A stretch of DNA of 64,000 bases from Pseudoalteromonas rubra (GTDB lineage Bacteria > Pseudomonadota > Gammaproteobacteria > Enterobacterales > Alteromonadaceae), in NCBI RefSeq assembly GCF_000238295.3, contig NZ_AHCD03000043.1, positions 309,535 to 373,534 of the forward strand, given 5' to 3'. This document shows positions 17,505 through 27,173 of the stretch, in pieces. Made by a program: the position numbers and the translations under genes. Below the pieces are notes generated by a model. It was not told where the DNA came from, ran no database searches, and worked only from the letters and a program-made list of their open reading frames with translations. Each line of letters opens with the position of its first letter. Position 1 is the first letter of the stretch.

Positions 17505-19791
17505 GTTGCCACCATTGCGGTTGAGGAGGTGGAGTTGCATATTCTTCCAATAAGGCAAACCACAGGGGTTGCTCCGCTGACACGATTAGCTGGTTGAGCC
17601 GTTGTATATCCGTGCCGATTGTGAGCGTGATTGACGGATAGGCGGTCAGAGTGGGATCTTTTGGGTGCAATAAGAATGCTGATTGCGCAAGATCAGGCGC
17701 CAGCGCATAGCGTTTGCGAGCAATGCTGTACTCATCTGTGACAACTTGGCTAAATTGCCCATCCAGCTGGGTAGTGAGAATGAGTGGCTCGGCAGGGTGC
17801 GCGCCTCTGACAAATGGCTTGATTACAATCGCCATTGGCTTGTCACGGTCTCGATAATTTTGGCTCAAAGTCTGTCCTGGTTGTAGCTGAAACAGCCGTA
17901 CTTTCCAGTAATCACGCGGCGTTCCATGATTGATAAAGTGCTGCAAAGATGGGTCTGATAAGTCGGGCACTTTGTCCAGCTGGTCGATTTCCTGTTCTGT
18001 ATAGCGGATCCCGGTATCACTCAATGTAATGACTTTGGGCACAGGTGCCGACACTGGAGCTGTTTGCTGGATACTGAGCTGGGCGTCATACAGCTGTGCC
18101 AGATCAACCAGTGGCGTATACTGAAATGGCTCAGCCGGCTGGGGTAGCGCAAAGTACTTTGGCGGGCTGTACACTAGTGCAGTATTGGAGACCGGTAAAC
18201 TGACGAACAGGGCTTGTGATAAATAGCCGCTTTGCTTTTCCTCTGGTGGTGGTGGCGCACTGAATAAGCGCACCTTGAGGATCAGCTGCTGCTCAATAAA
18301 ATGGAACTCATTGTCGGCACTTTGGCTGAACCAGGCGCCAACTTCAGTGAATCCATTTTCAGGTGCGTCACATAAGGTGGCACACACATAATTTTGATGA
18401 TGCATTGCCCCATGTCTGCTTTGAAGTTTCGCCGCCACCGGCTCTGTGCTACTTACTGTCACCCGGTGTGCCTGACGGCTCAGGCGCAGATAGCGTTTTT
18501 CGCTGTCCGTAATAGCCTCGCGGCGGGTTTCCGGGGTGATTAAACGGTCAAAACCACTGTTCAGTCCTGCCAGGGTTAACGTCTCCGAGCGCAGTAGCTG
18601 TTGTTCGGCATCATACACGCTGAGTTGTACCGAGCTGCCTGGTGCACCTCGCATATCGAGCTGCAGATCGCTGCCACCTTGCACAGTATATTCTGCCTGA
18701 TTCGCTTCGTTGAGATGGTAATAATAGCTGTGTAAGGGCGCTATCACCTGATCCTGCTCATTGCGCCAGGTGGTGGTCATCTCAGCATGGGAGCGGATCA
18801 CCAATAACCCAGGTTGCATATCTGGTAACAAAAAGCGTGTGGGGTCATCCGTGGTAACTGGCTGCAGTGTCTGCGGCGCCTGTTGCTGGGTCAGGTCATG
18901 CCATGATAGTTGCAGATTTTTAATATCTCCCTGGGTTTGTAAATTCAGATCACCGGCTTCAGATAAACGGATTGAGGCAGCCAGTCCGGGCCGCGTATAG
19001 TATCCATCTAAATCAAACTGTTCTGCAGAAAAGTCATAGGTGATTACGTTGTACGGCAGCGATTCATAGAGAATGTCTGCGTCAAAGTCGATCCCCGGGA
19101 TCCCTTGCGGCGCGAGTTTACGCCAGTCGTAGGATACCGCATTAGCTATTTGCTGCGGCTGCAAGCCGCTGTCACCCAGGGTATGATAACTGGTCATACG
19201 TTCCCGCCATTGCTGGGGCAGCTTAAGCCAAGTGCGAGTAACATCATCCGCATTGGTGGGCGTTTTACCATGGATACGTACCACCACGCCGCGTAGGCTG
19301 GGCTCTTCCGGAATGAGTCGCAGTGAAATCTTACTGGCCTGAGTCAGTTGTTGCCAGTCGACGTAAAATGATTGGCCAGAGGTGACGGCCAGTGCCTGCC
19401 TGTCTTCAATCAATTGCTTAACCTGTTGCTCACCTTCTTCAAGAGCAAGTTTAGATGCATGATGATAGGTGTGCTTTTCCAGCTCGTTGTCCTGACTGTC
19501 CAGCAGGCGGTATTCAATTGCATAATTGATAGGCTTATCAAGCACGGTTTGACTGGCAAAAATGGCATTCGACAGTACCCGAATAGCCACTGTTCGTGAC
19601 GTCGGAAATGTATAAATAAGCGGCTTATCCGGGCTCAGCCAGTGTACCACAGAGCGGGTTTCCTCTTCGCTGCGTGCAGCTATTCGCTCTGCTGAATCCA
19701 GCCATACGTATAGATGTAGTGCGACCCGGTATCCTGCGGCCAGTAAAAGGGCGATGAGCAGAACCTGGAGGATGCGTTTAATCCAGTACAT
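17494..19791 (-). CDS. Membrane-anchored periplasmic protein of the Pgs-like operon, unknown family
   Basis: The 765-residue product has one N-terminal membrane helix (about residues 5-30, LQVLLIALLLAAGYRVALHLYVWLD) and then an entirely soluble, beta-rich part expected in the periplasm. I see no catalytic motif. There are possible jelly-roll or Ig-like stretches (DLQLDMRGAPGSSVQLSVYD; TEVGAWFSQSADNEFHFIEQ), a single CATLC cysteine pair near residue 470 and a proline-rich C-terminus (PPPQPQWW). It overlaps the PgsC-like gene by 14 bases and the hydrolase gene by 11. An inner-to-outer membrane connector for the polymer machine is a reasonable guess from topology and position only. Confidence 0.65.
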   Translation of the reverse strand: MYWIKRILQVLLIALLLAAGYRVALHLYVWLDSAERIAARSEEETRSVVHWLSPDKPLIYTFPTSRTVAIRVLSNAIFASQTVLDKPINYAIEYRLLDSQDNELEKHTYHHASKLALEEGEQQVKQLIEDRQALAVTSGQSFYVDWQQLTQASKISLRLIPEEPSLRGVVVRIHGKTPTNADDVTRTWLKLPQQWRERMTSYHTLGDSGLQPQQIANAVSYDWRKLAPQGIPGIDFDADILYESLPYNVITYDFSAEQFDLDGYYTRPGLAASIRLSEAGDLNLQTQGDIKNLQLSWHDLTQQQAPQTLQPVTTDDPTRFLLPDMQPGLLVIRSHAEMTTTWRNEQDQVIAPLHSYYYHLNEANQAEYTVQGGSDLQLDMRGAPGSSVQLSVYDAEQQLLRSETLTLAGLNSGFDRLITPETRREAITDSEKRYLRLSRQAHRVTVSSTEPVAAKLQSRHGAMHHQNYVCATLCDAPENGFTEVGAWFSQSADNEFHFIEQQLILKVRLFSAPPPPEEKQSGYLSQALFVSLPVSNTALVYSPPKYFALPQPAEPFQYTPLVDLAQLYDAQLSIQQTAPVSAPVPKVITLSDTGIRYTEQEIDQLDKVPDLSDPSLQHFINHGTPRDYWKVRLFQLQPGQTLSQNYRDRDKPMAIVIKPFVRGAHPAEPLILTTQLDGQFSQVVTDEYSIARKRYALAPDLAQSAFLLHPKDPTLTAYPSITLTIGTDIQRLNQLIVSAEQPLWFALLEEYATPPPQPQWWQHEF

Positions 19792-22700
19792 TCGGTCCTC
19801 CTTGCATCATCTTTTCAAGCGCTTCCAGGGTAATTAGGCGGTTACGCTGAGCAAGGTAAACCGCCGCTGTTTTACCAGCCTGCTGCACTTGCAGCCCGAG
19901 CAGGCCATTGTCAGTAAGCCGGATAGCTTGTAAATGGCATTGAGACAGGCTCTGGCAGAGTGCATTTAACCAGGGCAAATGCTGCGTTTTTGCATAGCGA
20001 TCCAGGATCATATCCAGCCTCTGCTTTTGCTCGTCAGATAAGCGGATCCAGTCACCCGGTCCGGTCGCAGCGAGGCGCACCTGTAAAAACTTAGGTTGCG
20101 CGGAGACTGCGAGTAATCGCTCCTGCAGCGCCTGCTCTGAGACGGCGTAGTGTTGCTTAAAGTCGGAGGCCAGCCACAGGGTTGCCAGCTCACTGCCCGG
20201 GCTGAACAGGCGATAACCTGACTGCGGTGATGAGCCAATCTCCAGTCCTCGGGTGGCAATCTGACCCGCCACTTTTTCAACACTGATCCCAAGCCGTGCC
20301 ATGGCTTTATGCAGGGCATTGATGGTAGAAGTATGACGAAAATCCGGCTGAGTAAACTGATAGGCAATGGCACTGGGGCGGATCTGTGATGGTGCGCTGT
20401 GACTTCGTACCTGTAAACTTAACACGGACATACTGGGGTTATGGCGTACCGCGCTTTGATGCACCACATTATATAATGTGCGCGTGTTAGTGGGAGACAT
20501 CACGTTTGCTTCTTCACTGGCATAGGGGTGAGCGCCGGCAATGAGCAGCGCCCGTGCACCACTAACCTGAAATAGATCCGTGGCAAATTGCAGGGTGTTA
20601 CTTTCGAACAGTGGCCTTGGCACCTGAATGGTCAACGGTTGTGTGGTATTGAGGTTGATGGCATAAAACCCCTGACCCTGCTGATAGTAGCCTATTTCAG
20701 GCAGCGGGCTGATGACCACCAGGCGTTGAACACTATTGATGATAAGTTGCAGGCGATAGCCCACCATGTTGGCGAGTCGGTTTAGCTGTTCCAGTTGATT
20801 CAGGTCATCATCTTCTAATGTTCTTGAGCGTAGCTGATGGGACAGCCTGAATAGAGGTTCTAGTACTTCATACTCCCATAACGCGGCTTCATTTTCTTCG
20901 AGCATACGAAAATGGCCGCTGCCCTTGGCACTGATGTGCTGTGAGAATTCGGTGACCAGGTTTTCGAGTGGCAGGTTGAGCCGCTCTACCGGATATTGTG
21001 GTGCATTTGCGTTGCTTCTGGCGGTGTGCGAGAGCAGCGTGGAGTAGCTCAGGTTATCGAAAAAGGTTTCCAGCATGGCACCCTGATAACCAGGATAAGG
21101 CAGGTTTTCCTCACTGAGCAGCCCAAACTGGCTGCGTTCAAAGCCTAATAACCGGGTGAGTTGACGTTGTGACAGTGAATCGGGCAGCTGATTGTAGATC
21201 CAGAACTGACTTTGTTCGGTAAACCTGGTTAGTCGAAGTTGGGGTCGTGTGTACTGGTTGACGGCACGCAATTGCAACACCTGATCTGTGTTCAGTGCAG
21301 CGATAAAGGCCTGGTAATAGGCACTTTGAGGTCGTGTTTGCTGGCTGGCAGCCGACGGTGTTACTCGGGTACCGAGTGCTAGGGCGCTGCTGCCTAAAAT
21401 GGCAAAGAGCTGCCCTGCGGCATCGCCCGCCAAACGCTCGCTGGTGGGGTAGGGCACAGTTACTATGTGTTCGCGTACCGGAGATTTGGCGAGGGCAAAT
21501 AACCCCCTGGGATGCGTTGTCTGGGCGTCTTTGATAACTAACGTGGCAGGGTTATCAATGAGCACAAAGCCTAATTCGGCGAGTACTTGTGCAGCACGGC
21601 GCTGGGTATCCGGATCCCGGCGATTTTCATTCAGTAATCGAATGGCTCCTCGAAATCGCTGTAATTGCTGCGCTTGCTGATAATGGCTGAGATTCAGTAA
21701 ATCATACCGTGCTGTGTACAGATAACTTTTGTATTCACTGACATGGTGACTCAGTGGTGCACTGTGGGCCTCATCGACTGAGACGGGTTGTGCAGGGCTC
21801 TGGACTAAAGAAGGTACAAACATGATAGCGAAGCCAATGCCGAAGGCCAGCAGGCCACCGACCATCGAGGTCTGGAAGGTCGCACGCAGCACCAGACCGA
21901 GGGCGTTCTTCTGGAAAATTTTGAGTGCCAGCAAGGTTGATAGCATATAGCCAAAGGCGAATGTATCGGTGGCTTTAAGGGTGGGAAAATAATCCACCAC
22001 AAAATAGTTTAAGACCAGCTTGTAGGCGAAGCCGATGTTAAAAAACAACAATAACAGCCGTGCCCCTTCAAAGTTTGCATGCTTAAGCCGGGTAAAATTG
22101 AGCAATATCGCGCCGAGTGACAAAATCACTGTGGTTTCAATGAGCGTTGTCAGTAGCTTACTGGGTTGCATCAGTTGCAGTGCCAGCAGTGCCGGAAGCA
22201 TAATGCCATTGAACTCCCAGCCATAACGAATATTGGCCCGGGAAGCCAGAAATGCGGTGATCACCAAAATGATATAGGCTTTGGGCGCGGCCAGAATGGA
22301 AGCGGCAACTGCTTCATACATGATGGCGAGGTTAGCGATACTGAAATTGGTAAACGGCATCAAAACAAAACGCACTAACACAAAGGTAATGGCCAGCTGG
22401 ATCAGCGTGACGCGCATGCCATAACGAAAGCCGCCATTCCACATTACGTTAGCGGTGAGGGCGATGATCACCAGGCCCAGGCTGTACAGCTGCCCTGCGT
22501 AATCAAATGTCACGTCCCATAGCGCCAGTATCTGACCTATCTGAGGCCAGAACAAAGTGTCCATAAACACGCGAACGAGAATACTGATCAAAATAATGGC
22601 AAAGAAACGATCCCGACCAAACATTTCAGCGTAGCCCAGTCGTTCCATCACCACTTTGGCACTGAAGCGCATGAGTACGTACACTACAATGGCTTCAATG

Positions 22701-22891
22701 ATGATAACGATGGCTGAAACGGGGCTGACAATCAGCAGAGGTACCAGATAGCCGGGCACGACCAGGCCGGTGAGTGGAAAACCAAAGCGCAGGTTGAGCA
22801 TACATACAACGGCAATCCCCACCCAAACAGTCGTTATGACTGACTGGCCGAGTCCGCTTCCATCCGGAAAAAGAGGCAACACCCAGTCCAT
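19778..22891 (-). CDS. PgsC/CapC-type membrane protein with duplicated module and soluble C-terminal domain
   Basis: The first ~390 of 1037 residues contain about ten membrane segments. They include two PgsC/CapC-like modules: FGFPLTGLVVPGYLVPLLIV near residue 40 and YGWEFNGIMLPALLALQLMQ near residue 225, each followed by a P-x-E/K helix pair and a G-R-R/R-L segment. Bacillus PgsC is one module of about 149 residues and forms the membrane part of the poly-gamma-glutamate synthase. The soluble ~640-residue C-terminus is extra. Its last part (about 745-900) lines up with the neighbouring 252-residue putative hydrolase but lacks the histidine ligands. The start ATG shares its A with the upstream TAA (TAATG), so translation is coupled to the CHASE2 gene. 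Confidence 0.82.
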   Translation of the reverse strand: MDWVLPLFPDGSGLGQSVITTVWVGIAVVCMLNLRFGFPLTGLVVPGYLVPLLIVSPVSAIVIIIEAIVVYVLMRFSAKVVMERLGYAEMFGRDRFFAIILISILVRVFMDTLFWPQIGQILALWDVTFDYAGQLYSLGLVIIALTANVMWNGGFRYGMRVTLIQLAITFVLVRFVLMPFTNFSIANLAIMYEAVAASILAAPKAYIILVITAFLASRANIRYGWEFNGIMLPALLALQLMQPSKLLTTLIETTVILSLGAILLNFTRLKHANFEGARLLLLFFNIGFAYKLVLNYFVVDYFPTLKATDTFAFGYMLSTLLALKIFQKNALGLVLRATFQTSMVGGLLAFGIGFAIMFVPSLVQSPAQPVSVDEAHSAPLSHHVSEYKSYLYTARYDLLNLSHYQQAQQLQRFRGAIRLLNENRRDPDTQRRAAQVLAELGFVLIDNPATLVIKDAQTTHPRGLFALAKSPVREHIVTVPYPTSERLAGDAAGQLFAILGSSALALGTRVTPSAASQQTRPQSAYYQAFIAALNTDQVLQLRAVNQYTRPQLRLTRFTEQSQFWIYNQLPDSLSQRQLTRLLGFERSQFGLLSEENLPYPGYQGAMLETFFDNLSYSTLLSHTARSNANAPQYPVERLNLPLENLVTEFSQHISAKGSGHFRMLEENEAALWEYEVLEPLFRLSHQLRSRTLEDDDLNQLEQLNRLANMVGYRLQLIINSVQRLVVISPLPEIGYYQQGQGFYAINLNTTQPLTIQVPRPLFESNTLQFATDLFQVSGARALLIAGAHPYASEEANVMSPTNTRTLYNVVHQSAVRHNPSMSVLSLQVRSHSAPSQIRPSAIAYQFTQPDFRHTSTINALHKAMARLGISVEKVAGQIATRGLEIGSSPQSGYRLFSPGSELATLWLASDFKQHYAVSEQALQERLLAVSAQPKFLQVRLAATGPGDWIRLSDEQKQRLDMILDRYAKTQHLPWLNALCQSLSQCHLQAIRLTDNGLLGLQVQQAGKTAAVYLAQRNRLITLEALEKMMQGGPNVLD

Positions 22892-24861
22892 TACAGCATG
22901 TGCTCCTCGTTGGTGTCTTCACCGCTGTCTGGTGTGGCGGACGTAAGCTGGTTTAAAAGCGCATGAGGGTCCTCAAGCTGCTGCAATAAAGTGGTAATAT
23001 CGATGAATTCAAACAAGATCCCTGCTACTGAGAAGGGTTCACCTATGGTACTGCTCACCTGGTTGGCTGACAGTGAGCGAATATTTAATATATAGGTATC
23101 GTTACCAAGTGTGGCGGGCAGAAATAGTTCGCCTTGTTGCAGGGTTAAATAGCGCAGCTTGCCTTTCAGTTTTTCTTTTGACATGGGGGTGATTTTATCC
23201 AGCAAATCTAACGCCGTCATCTCAAACAGAGCCAGATGATGCCTTTTAGCCAATTGCTCCAGCGGCTGGTTAGTTTGAACCACCTGACCAAATAGATTAA
23301 ATAATACTGCGGCGGTCCGTATTTGGTTGAACACTTGTTCGAGCGTAGATAATTTTTGCTCCATTTCTCCAATGGCTGATTTCACTTTCTGGCTGAGTGG
23401 CTTCTCCAGTGTCAGCGTCAGTGCCCGGGTTAGTGGGCTGAGCGAAGCCCGCTGCTGGTTTTGCAGCATTCTGTAATGGAACAAGAGCTCGCCAATCTGG
23501 CTGGCAAACCGATTGACATTTTTAACAAAGGCTTTTTCATCAAACTGCTCGTTGGGTATCACAGTCATAGCCCAAAAGCCGCGGACATCACCTGCATACA
23601 TTAAAGGCACAACAAACTGACGCTCCAGCTCCTGAAGACCACTGAAAAAGGGTCGACCCGTTTGTACCGCACCAAACGCTTTGATGGCATCAGAGTAGGG
23701 AGGACGTTGATAGTCCCGACGTTGCTCAACAATGTCTTCAATATGACAGTTGATGGCACGGATCTCTTCAAGTCTGTGGTCGCCCTCAAGACGCGCCAGA
23801 AAAATCGAGCGATTCAGAGCAAGCTGTTGATTAACTAACGTAATAATAGCATCCCAGGGGGTACTCTCCGTGCTGAACGAACGGGGCAGGTAGCGACCCA
23901 TCATACGCTGATGGACATTGGCAATAAGCTCCATAAGTTCATTCTCTTCGAGCCATTTGCGCGAGAAAAACACCCACAACATAGTCATCACATTGATCAC
24001 CAACAGTTGACCAATAGGTAGCAAATAATGGAGTGAATACATCACCACATAGCTGCTCAGCAGGCCGACGACGGACAAACTGATTGCGATAATGATGCTC
24101 AGGGTAAGCGTATTCTTTTGATAAATAATGAGTAATAGGGCTAACAAGCTCAGTTGCAGCGCTATAGATTGCCATTGCGCAAGACGGGTCACTAATTGTG
24201 CCTTTGCCAGGCTATCTGCAACATAGGCGTGCAGATAAACCGGATTACTGACACCACGCAATTTAGGTGCGCGTAGCGGTACACTGAAGCCTAACTGTTG
24301 CTGAGCGATTAACACGACTTTGCCTTCCAGCTGACTGGGCAGCACATCTCCTTCGAGCAATCGGGTACTCGAAAATTTGGGTAGTGCACTGAGGGAAAGG
24401 GCAAAGTTGATCAATTTACCGGTGTTAAGGTGCTGTGGTCCATAGAGGCTTTCCCAGACATTTTGACACTGCCCGGACGGTGCACTGAGTACCATGTTAT
24501 AGCCAAGCCAGGGTTGTACGGCTGGCAGACAGTAACGCGGATCCGCAAAAGGGAAGTATACGTTGGCAAACGACATGCTTTGTTTAGAGGCAACATCAGA
24601 CAGCACAACTATGGCAGCCACGTCCTGTTTGAGCAATTGACTGATCAGATCGGATTGTTGCTGTTGTAAGTGCGCTGATTCGATCACCACAACCTCACTG
24701 CTTTGCTGCTCAAACAGTTGATTAAACTGACTATATACATAGGCGTTCAGGCGTGCGAAAGAGCCATGTACGGCAATCACCAAAACCACCAAAAATAGGA
24801 GTAAAATCGACCAAAATGGCTTTTGCCGTTTGATCATAAAAACTTGTTGTTTGAGCGACAC
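22891..24861 (-). CDS. CHASE2-domain membrane sensor with GAF- and PAS-like domains but no kinase
   Basis: This 656-residue protein starts with a membrane helix (about 15-35). An extracytoplasmic CHASE2-type domain follows (about 36-215), recognisable from GKVVLIAQQQLGFSVPLRAP and GVSNPVYLHAYVADSL, then three membrane helices (about 225-300). A cytoplasmic half has a GAF-like segment (about 340-475), a coiled coil (about 490-520) and a PAS-like segment (about 520-640). The protein ends without a histidine kinase, cyclase or GGDEF/EAL domain, so it probably acts through partner proteins. A GTG at 24861 with a GGGGGG site four bases upstream is used as start; an ATG at 24837 is the alternative. 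The start lies 25 bases after the CapA-like gene, in the same operon, suggesting it senses envelope conditions for this machine. Confidence 0.75.
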   Translation of the reverse strand: MSLKQQVFMIKRQKPFWSILLLFLVVLVIAVHGSFARLNAYVYSQFNQLFEQQSSEVVVIESAHLQQQQSDLISQLLKQDVAAIVVLSDVASKQSMSFANVYFPFADPRYCLPAVQPWLGYNMVLSAPSGQCQNVWESLYGPQHLNTGKLINFALSLSALPKFSSTRLLEGDVLPSQLEGKVVLIAQQQLGFSVPLRAPKLRGVSNPVYLHAYVADSLAKAQLVTRLAQWQSIALQLSLLALLLIIYQKNTLTLSIIIAISLSVVGLLSSYVVMYSLHYLLPIGQLLVINVMTMLWVFFSRKWLEENELMELIANVHQRMMGRYLPRSFSTESTPWDAIITLVNQQLALNRSIFLARLEGDHRLEEIRAINCHIEDIVEQRRDYQRPPYSDAIKAFGAVQTGRPFFSGLQELERQFVVPLMYAGDVRGFWAMTVIPNEQFDEKAFVKNVNRFASQIGELLFHYRMLQNQQRASLSPLTRALTLTLEKPLSQKVKSAIGEMEQKLSTLEQVFNQIRTAAVLFNLFGQVVQTNQPLEQLAKRHHLALFEMTALDLLDKITPMSKEKLKGKLRYLTLQQGELFLPATLGNDTYILNIRSLSANQVSSTIGEPFSVAGILFEFIDITTLLQQLEDPHALLNQLTSATPDSGEDTNEEHML

Positions 24862-24886
24862 ACGCCCCCCGAATCAGTATGGCTAA

Positions 24887-27100
24887 TTAGTTGTAAGCAG
24901 AAAAATGCAGTGTCACTGTGACGGCACTGCTCGTTTGTAGCGTGAGAAAATCCATCCCATGCATACCTTCTGCTTGCCATAACCCATTGTTGAGACTAAG
25001 AGGTTTTTGCCAGGAGATCAATGCAAGTTGATCCAGCATCAGGGTTGCTTCGCCAGCTTCCGGCGGTGCGTGTTTGAATGCCAGTTTGACTGCGCGAGCA
25101 GGTAACAGCTCTGGCCCCAAAGTTTGGCTGTCATCTGGCAGGGTAATATCATGCCGAAAAGTCTGCCAATCATAACTCCCAGATCCAATCAGGCTGACTT
25201 CTTCGCTGGAAAATTCCAGGTTGTCTTCAGCGGTGACTATGGTCAGCTCAGCACTGACTGCGCCTGCATTATCGCCTTTTGCATACCCAAACAAGCTCAT
25301 GTCATGGTAGGCTTCGAGCGTTGATTCAGCAGGTGTGATGGGCATCGTTCGTAGCGTTTGTTTAAAAGGCATGCGCAGCGGACGATTATTAAATTGGGTA
25401 CGTGACAGACACATGCCCTGTAAACCGCGCATCGCGCCTGTCAGGCAAGGAGTAATATCATCGCTCTCGTGTTCCCAGCGCGTCACTTCATTGGTGTCGT
25501 TGTCATTGTCCCAGTCTTCAAAGTCTCCAAACCACATTAAATCCCGGCCCAATGTCACCTGAGGCGCTCCTGTGCTACTGATTTTACTGATAAAGGCATG
25601 ACTTGGCGCATACTCTCTCAAGTCGATAATGTGGTCGCCAGCAGGCAGCGTCACAGTGACGGTGTCAAGCTCTTGTGGGCTGGGGGCGTTCTGAAAATAG
25701 ACTTCCCCAAAACCTGGGCCCGGGACAATCGCTATTTCTGAGCCTGAGAACTCAGCCAGCCGGCGGATCAGGTAATCACTTAAAAATCCACCGACCAGTT
25801 TAGGTTGATAATCTTCAAGGTAGACGGGATAGGCTCTGGCTGATTGTGTTTTTGGCGTCAAGGTTGGGTCGATACGAACTGAAACGGCGACGCCCAGCAG
25901 GGTTTCGTGGCGGTTTTGTTCAAAGACAAAATTCCCTAACCCAAGTAATGTGGGCACACCATTATACAAAGCAAAGCCCTGCGCGACGTGCGGGTGGTGC
26001 GCGATCATGAGATCTGGAGCGCGACGGCTGACAAATTCAAAGCGGTTATCAATGTAGCGGGTTGGGGCATAAGAATATTCATCTCCCCCGTGTAACTGGA
26101 CGATGGCATAATCGCTGCTGTCTCTCGCCTGTTCTACGGCGGTTCTGAGCGTGGTACTGTCAGTCAGGTCAGCAGCGCCGCCTTTATCGGCAGTGGCGAT
26201 GTAAGTGATGAGGTGGTCATCTCCTGTGATTGAGGTGGCTGAAACCAGGCCCAATGTGGTGTTACCTACGTCCACCAGACGGGGGGCGTAGGCTTCAGTG
26301 GCATTATTACCGGCACCACTGTGGCTAAACCCGGCCTCTTCGACGAATTGTATGGTGTCTTCCAGCCCTTGCTGCTGATAATCAAATACGTGATTGTTAC
26401 CCAGCGCAACATAGTCGACGCCGATTTCCGTCAGGCCCTGCAGCGTTTCGGGCAAAGAGAAAAAGGCAAATTCTTTGCTGGGGTGCACCGTCGTTGGCGT
26501 CGCCAGCACCGGAGATTCCAGGTTCACCGACGCAAAGTCGGCACTGTCCATGATGGGCTTCACGAATTGTGTCAAGGCAATGGCGCTGCTTGCGGCATTG
26601 GACGGCCTGATGATGGCGTCTTCTACGTCGGGTACCAGATTGCCCATGGTCGTTAAAGAGGGATCCATATAACGGCGGCCAAACATGGTGTCCCCGCCAA
26701 ACATCAACTCACTGCTGGTGGCACTGACCTGCTTTAATTGCACGGCTAACGGGTTTTCCTGGTAGTTACGGCTGTCGACAGTAATGACGGCCCGCTCATA
26801 CCCAGGTTTGGTCAGAGTCAACGTCACCATGCCAGCATCAAGCTCAGTCAAAGTCAGCTGACCTTGTTCGTCAGTGCGATATTGATTGCCTGAGAGCTGT
26901 ACGGTGACGTCCGCCAGCACCGCGTTGTTCGTCCCCTGCAATGCCAGGCTTAAACCGCGCGGCTGCGTTTGTTGTTCCTGTTGCTTTTGTTGTTCTTGTT
27001 GTTGCGCTTGTGTCGGGCCTGTCTCGTACGGGTCTTCCACCGAACAAGCACTCAGCAGGTACATGACTGGAACAAATGGAAGTAATTTGTAAATATTCAA
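24887..27100 (-). CDS. CapA/PgsA-family lipoprotein, first gene of the Pgs-like operon
   Basis: The 737-residue product belongs to the CapA family (calcineurin-like metallophosphoesterase fold), the third partner of poly-gamma-glutamate synthases. Conserved blocks are MFGGDTMFGRRYMDP, ASVNLESPV, VALGNNHVFDYQQQGLEDT, QLHGGDEYSYAPTR and IAHHPHVAQGFALYNGVP, with the metal-binding D, N and H residues present. The N-terminus is a lipoprotein signal (LLSAC, Cys19), followed by a Q/E-rich linker (about 30-48) and a PEGA/carboxypeptidase-regulatory-like domain (about 48-115). An extra beta-sandwich region (about 480-737) follows the catalytic fold. The only start that includes the signal is a TTG at 27100, with AGGGG five bases upstream. 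It is preceded by the predicted operon promoter and diverges from tyrR. Confidence 0.88.
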   Translation of the reverse strand: MNIYKLLPFVPVMYLLSACSVEDPYETGPTQAQQQEQQKQQEQQTQPRGLSLALQGTNNAVLADVTVQLSGNQYRTDEQGQLTLTELDAGMVTLTLTKPGYERAVITVDSRNYQENPLAVQLKQVSATSSELMFGGDTMFGRRYMDPSLTTMGNLVPDVEDAIIRPSNAASSAIALTQFVKPIMDSADFASVNLESPVLATPTTVHPSKEFAFFSLPETLQGLTEIGVDYVALGNNHVFDYQQQGLEDTIQFVEEAGFSHSGAGNNATEAYAPRLVDVGNTTLGLVSATSITGDDHLITYIATADKGGAADLTDSTTLRTAVEQARDSSDYAIVQLHGGDEYSYAPTRYIDNRFEFVSRRAPDLMIAHHPHVAQGFALYNGVPTLLGLGNFVFEQNRHETLLGVAVSVRIDPTLTPKTQSARAYPVYLEDYQPKLVGGFLSDYLIRRLAEFSGSEIAIVPGPGFGEVYFQNAPSPQELDTVTVTLPAGDHIIDLREYAPSHAFISKISSTGAPQVTLGRDLMWFGDFEDWDNDNDTNEVTRWEHESDDITPCLTGAMRGLQGMCLSRTQFNNRPLRMPFKQTLRTMPITPAESTLEAYHDMSLFGYAKGDNAGAVSAELTIVTAEDNLEFSSEEVSLIGSGSYDWQTFRHDITLPDDSQTLGPELLPARAVKLAFKHAPPEAGEATLMLDQLALISWQKPLSLNNGLWQAEGMHGMDFLTLQTSSAVTVTLHFSAYN

Positions 27101-27143
27101 GGTGGCCCCTTAACCTGTACGGCTTAATAACTAGGTCTTTAGT

Positions 27144-27173
27144 ATTATAAATTGATTGTTAACCTTACTGCAA
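27144..27173 (-). promoter_or_regulatory. Predicted promoter of the Pgs-like operon
   Basis: On the minus strand a perfect -10 TATAAT (27149-27144) lies 18 bases from a TTGCAG -35-like hexamer (27173-27168), giving a start site near 27137 and a leader of about 37 bases. GTTAAC occurs at 27158-27163 and 27176-27181, with GTTAAT at 27183-27188, flanking the -35 region. These copies could be operator sites. Confidence 0.5.
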
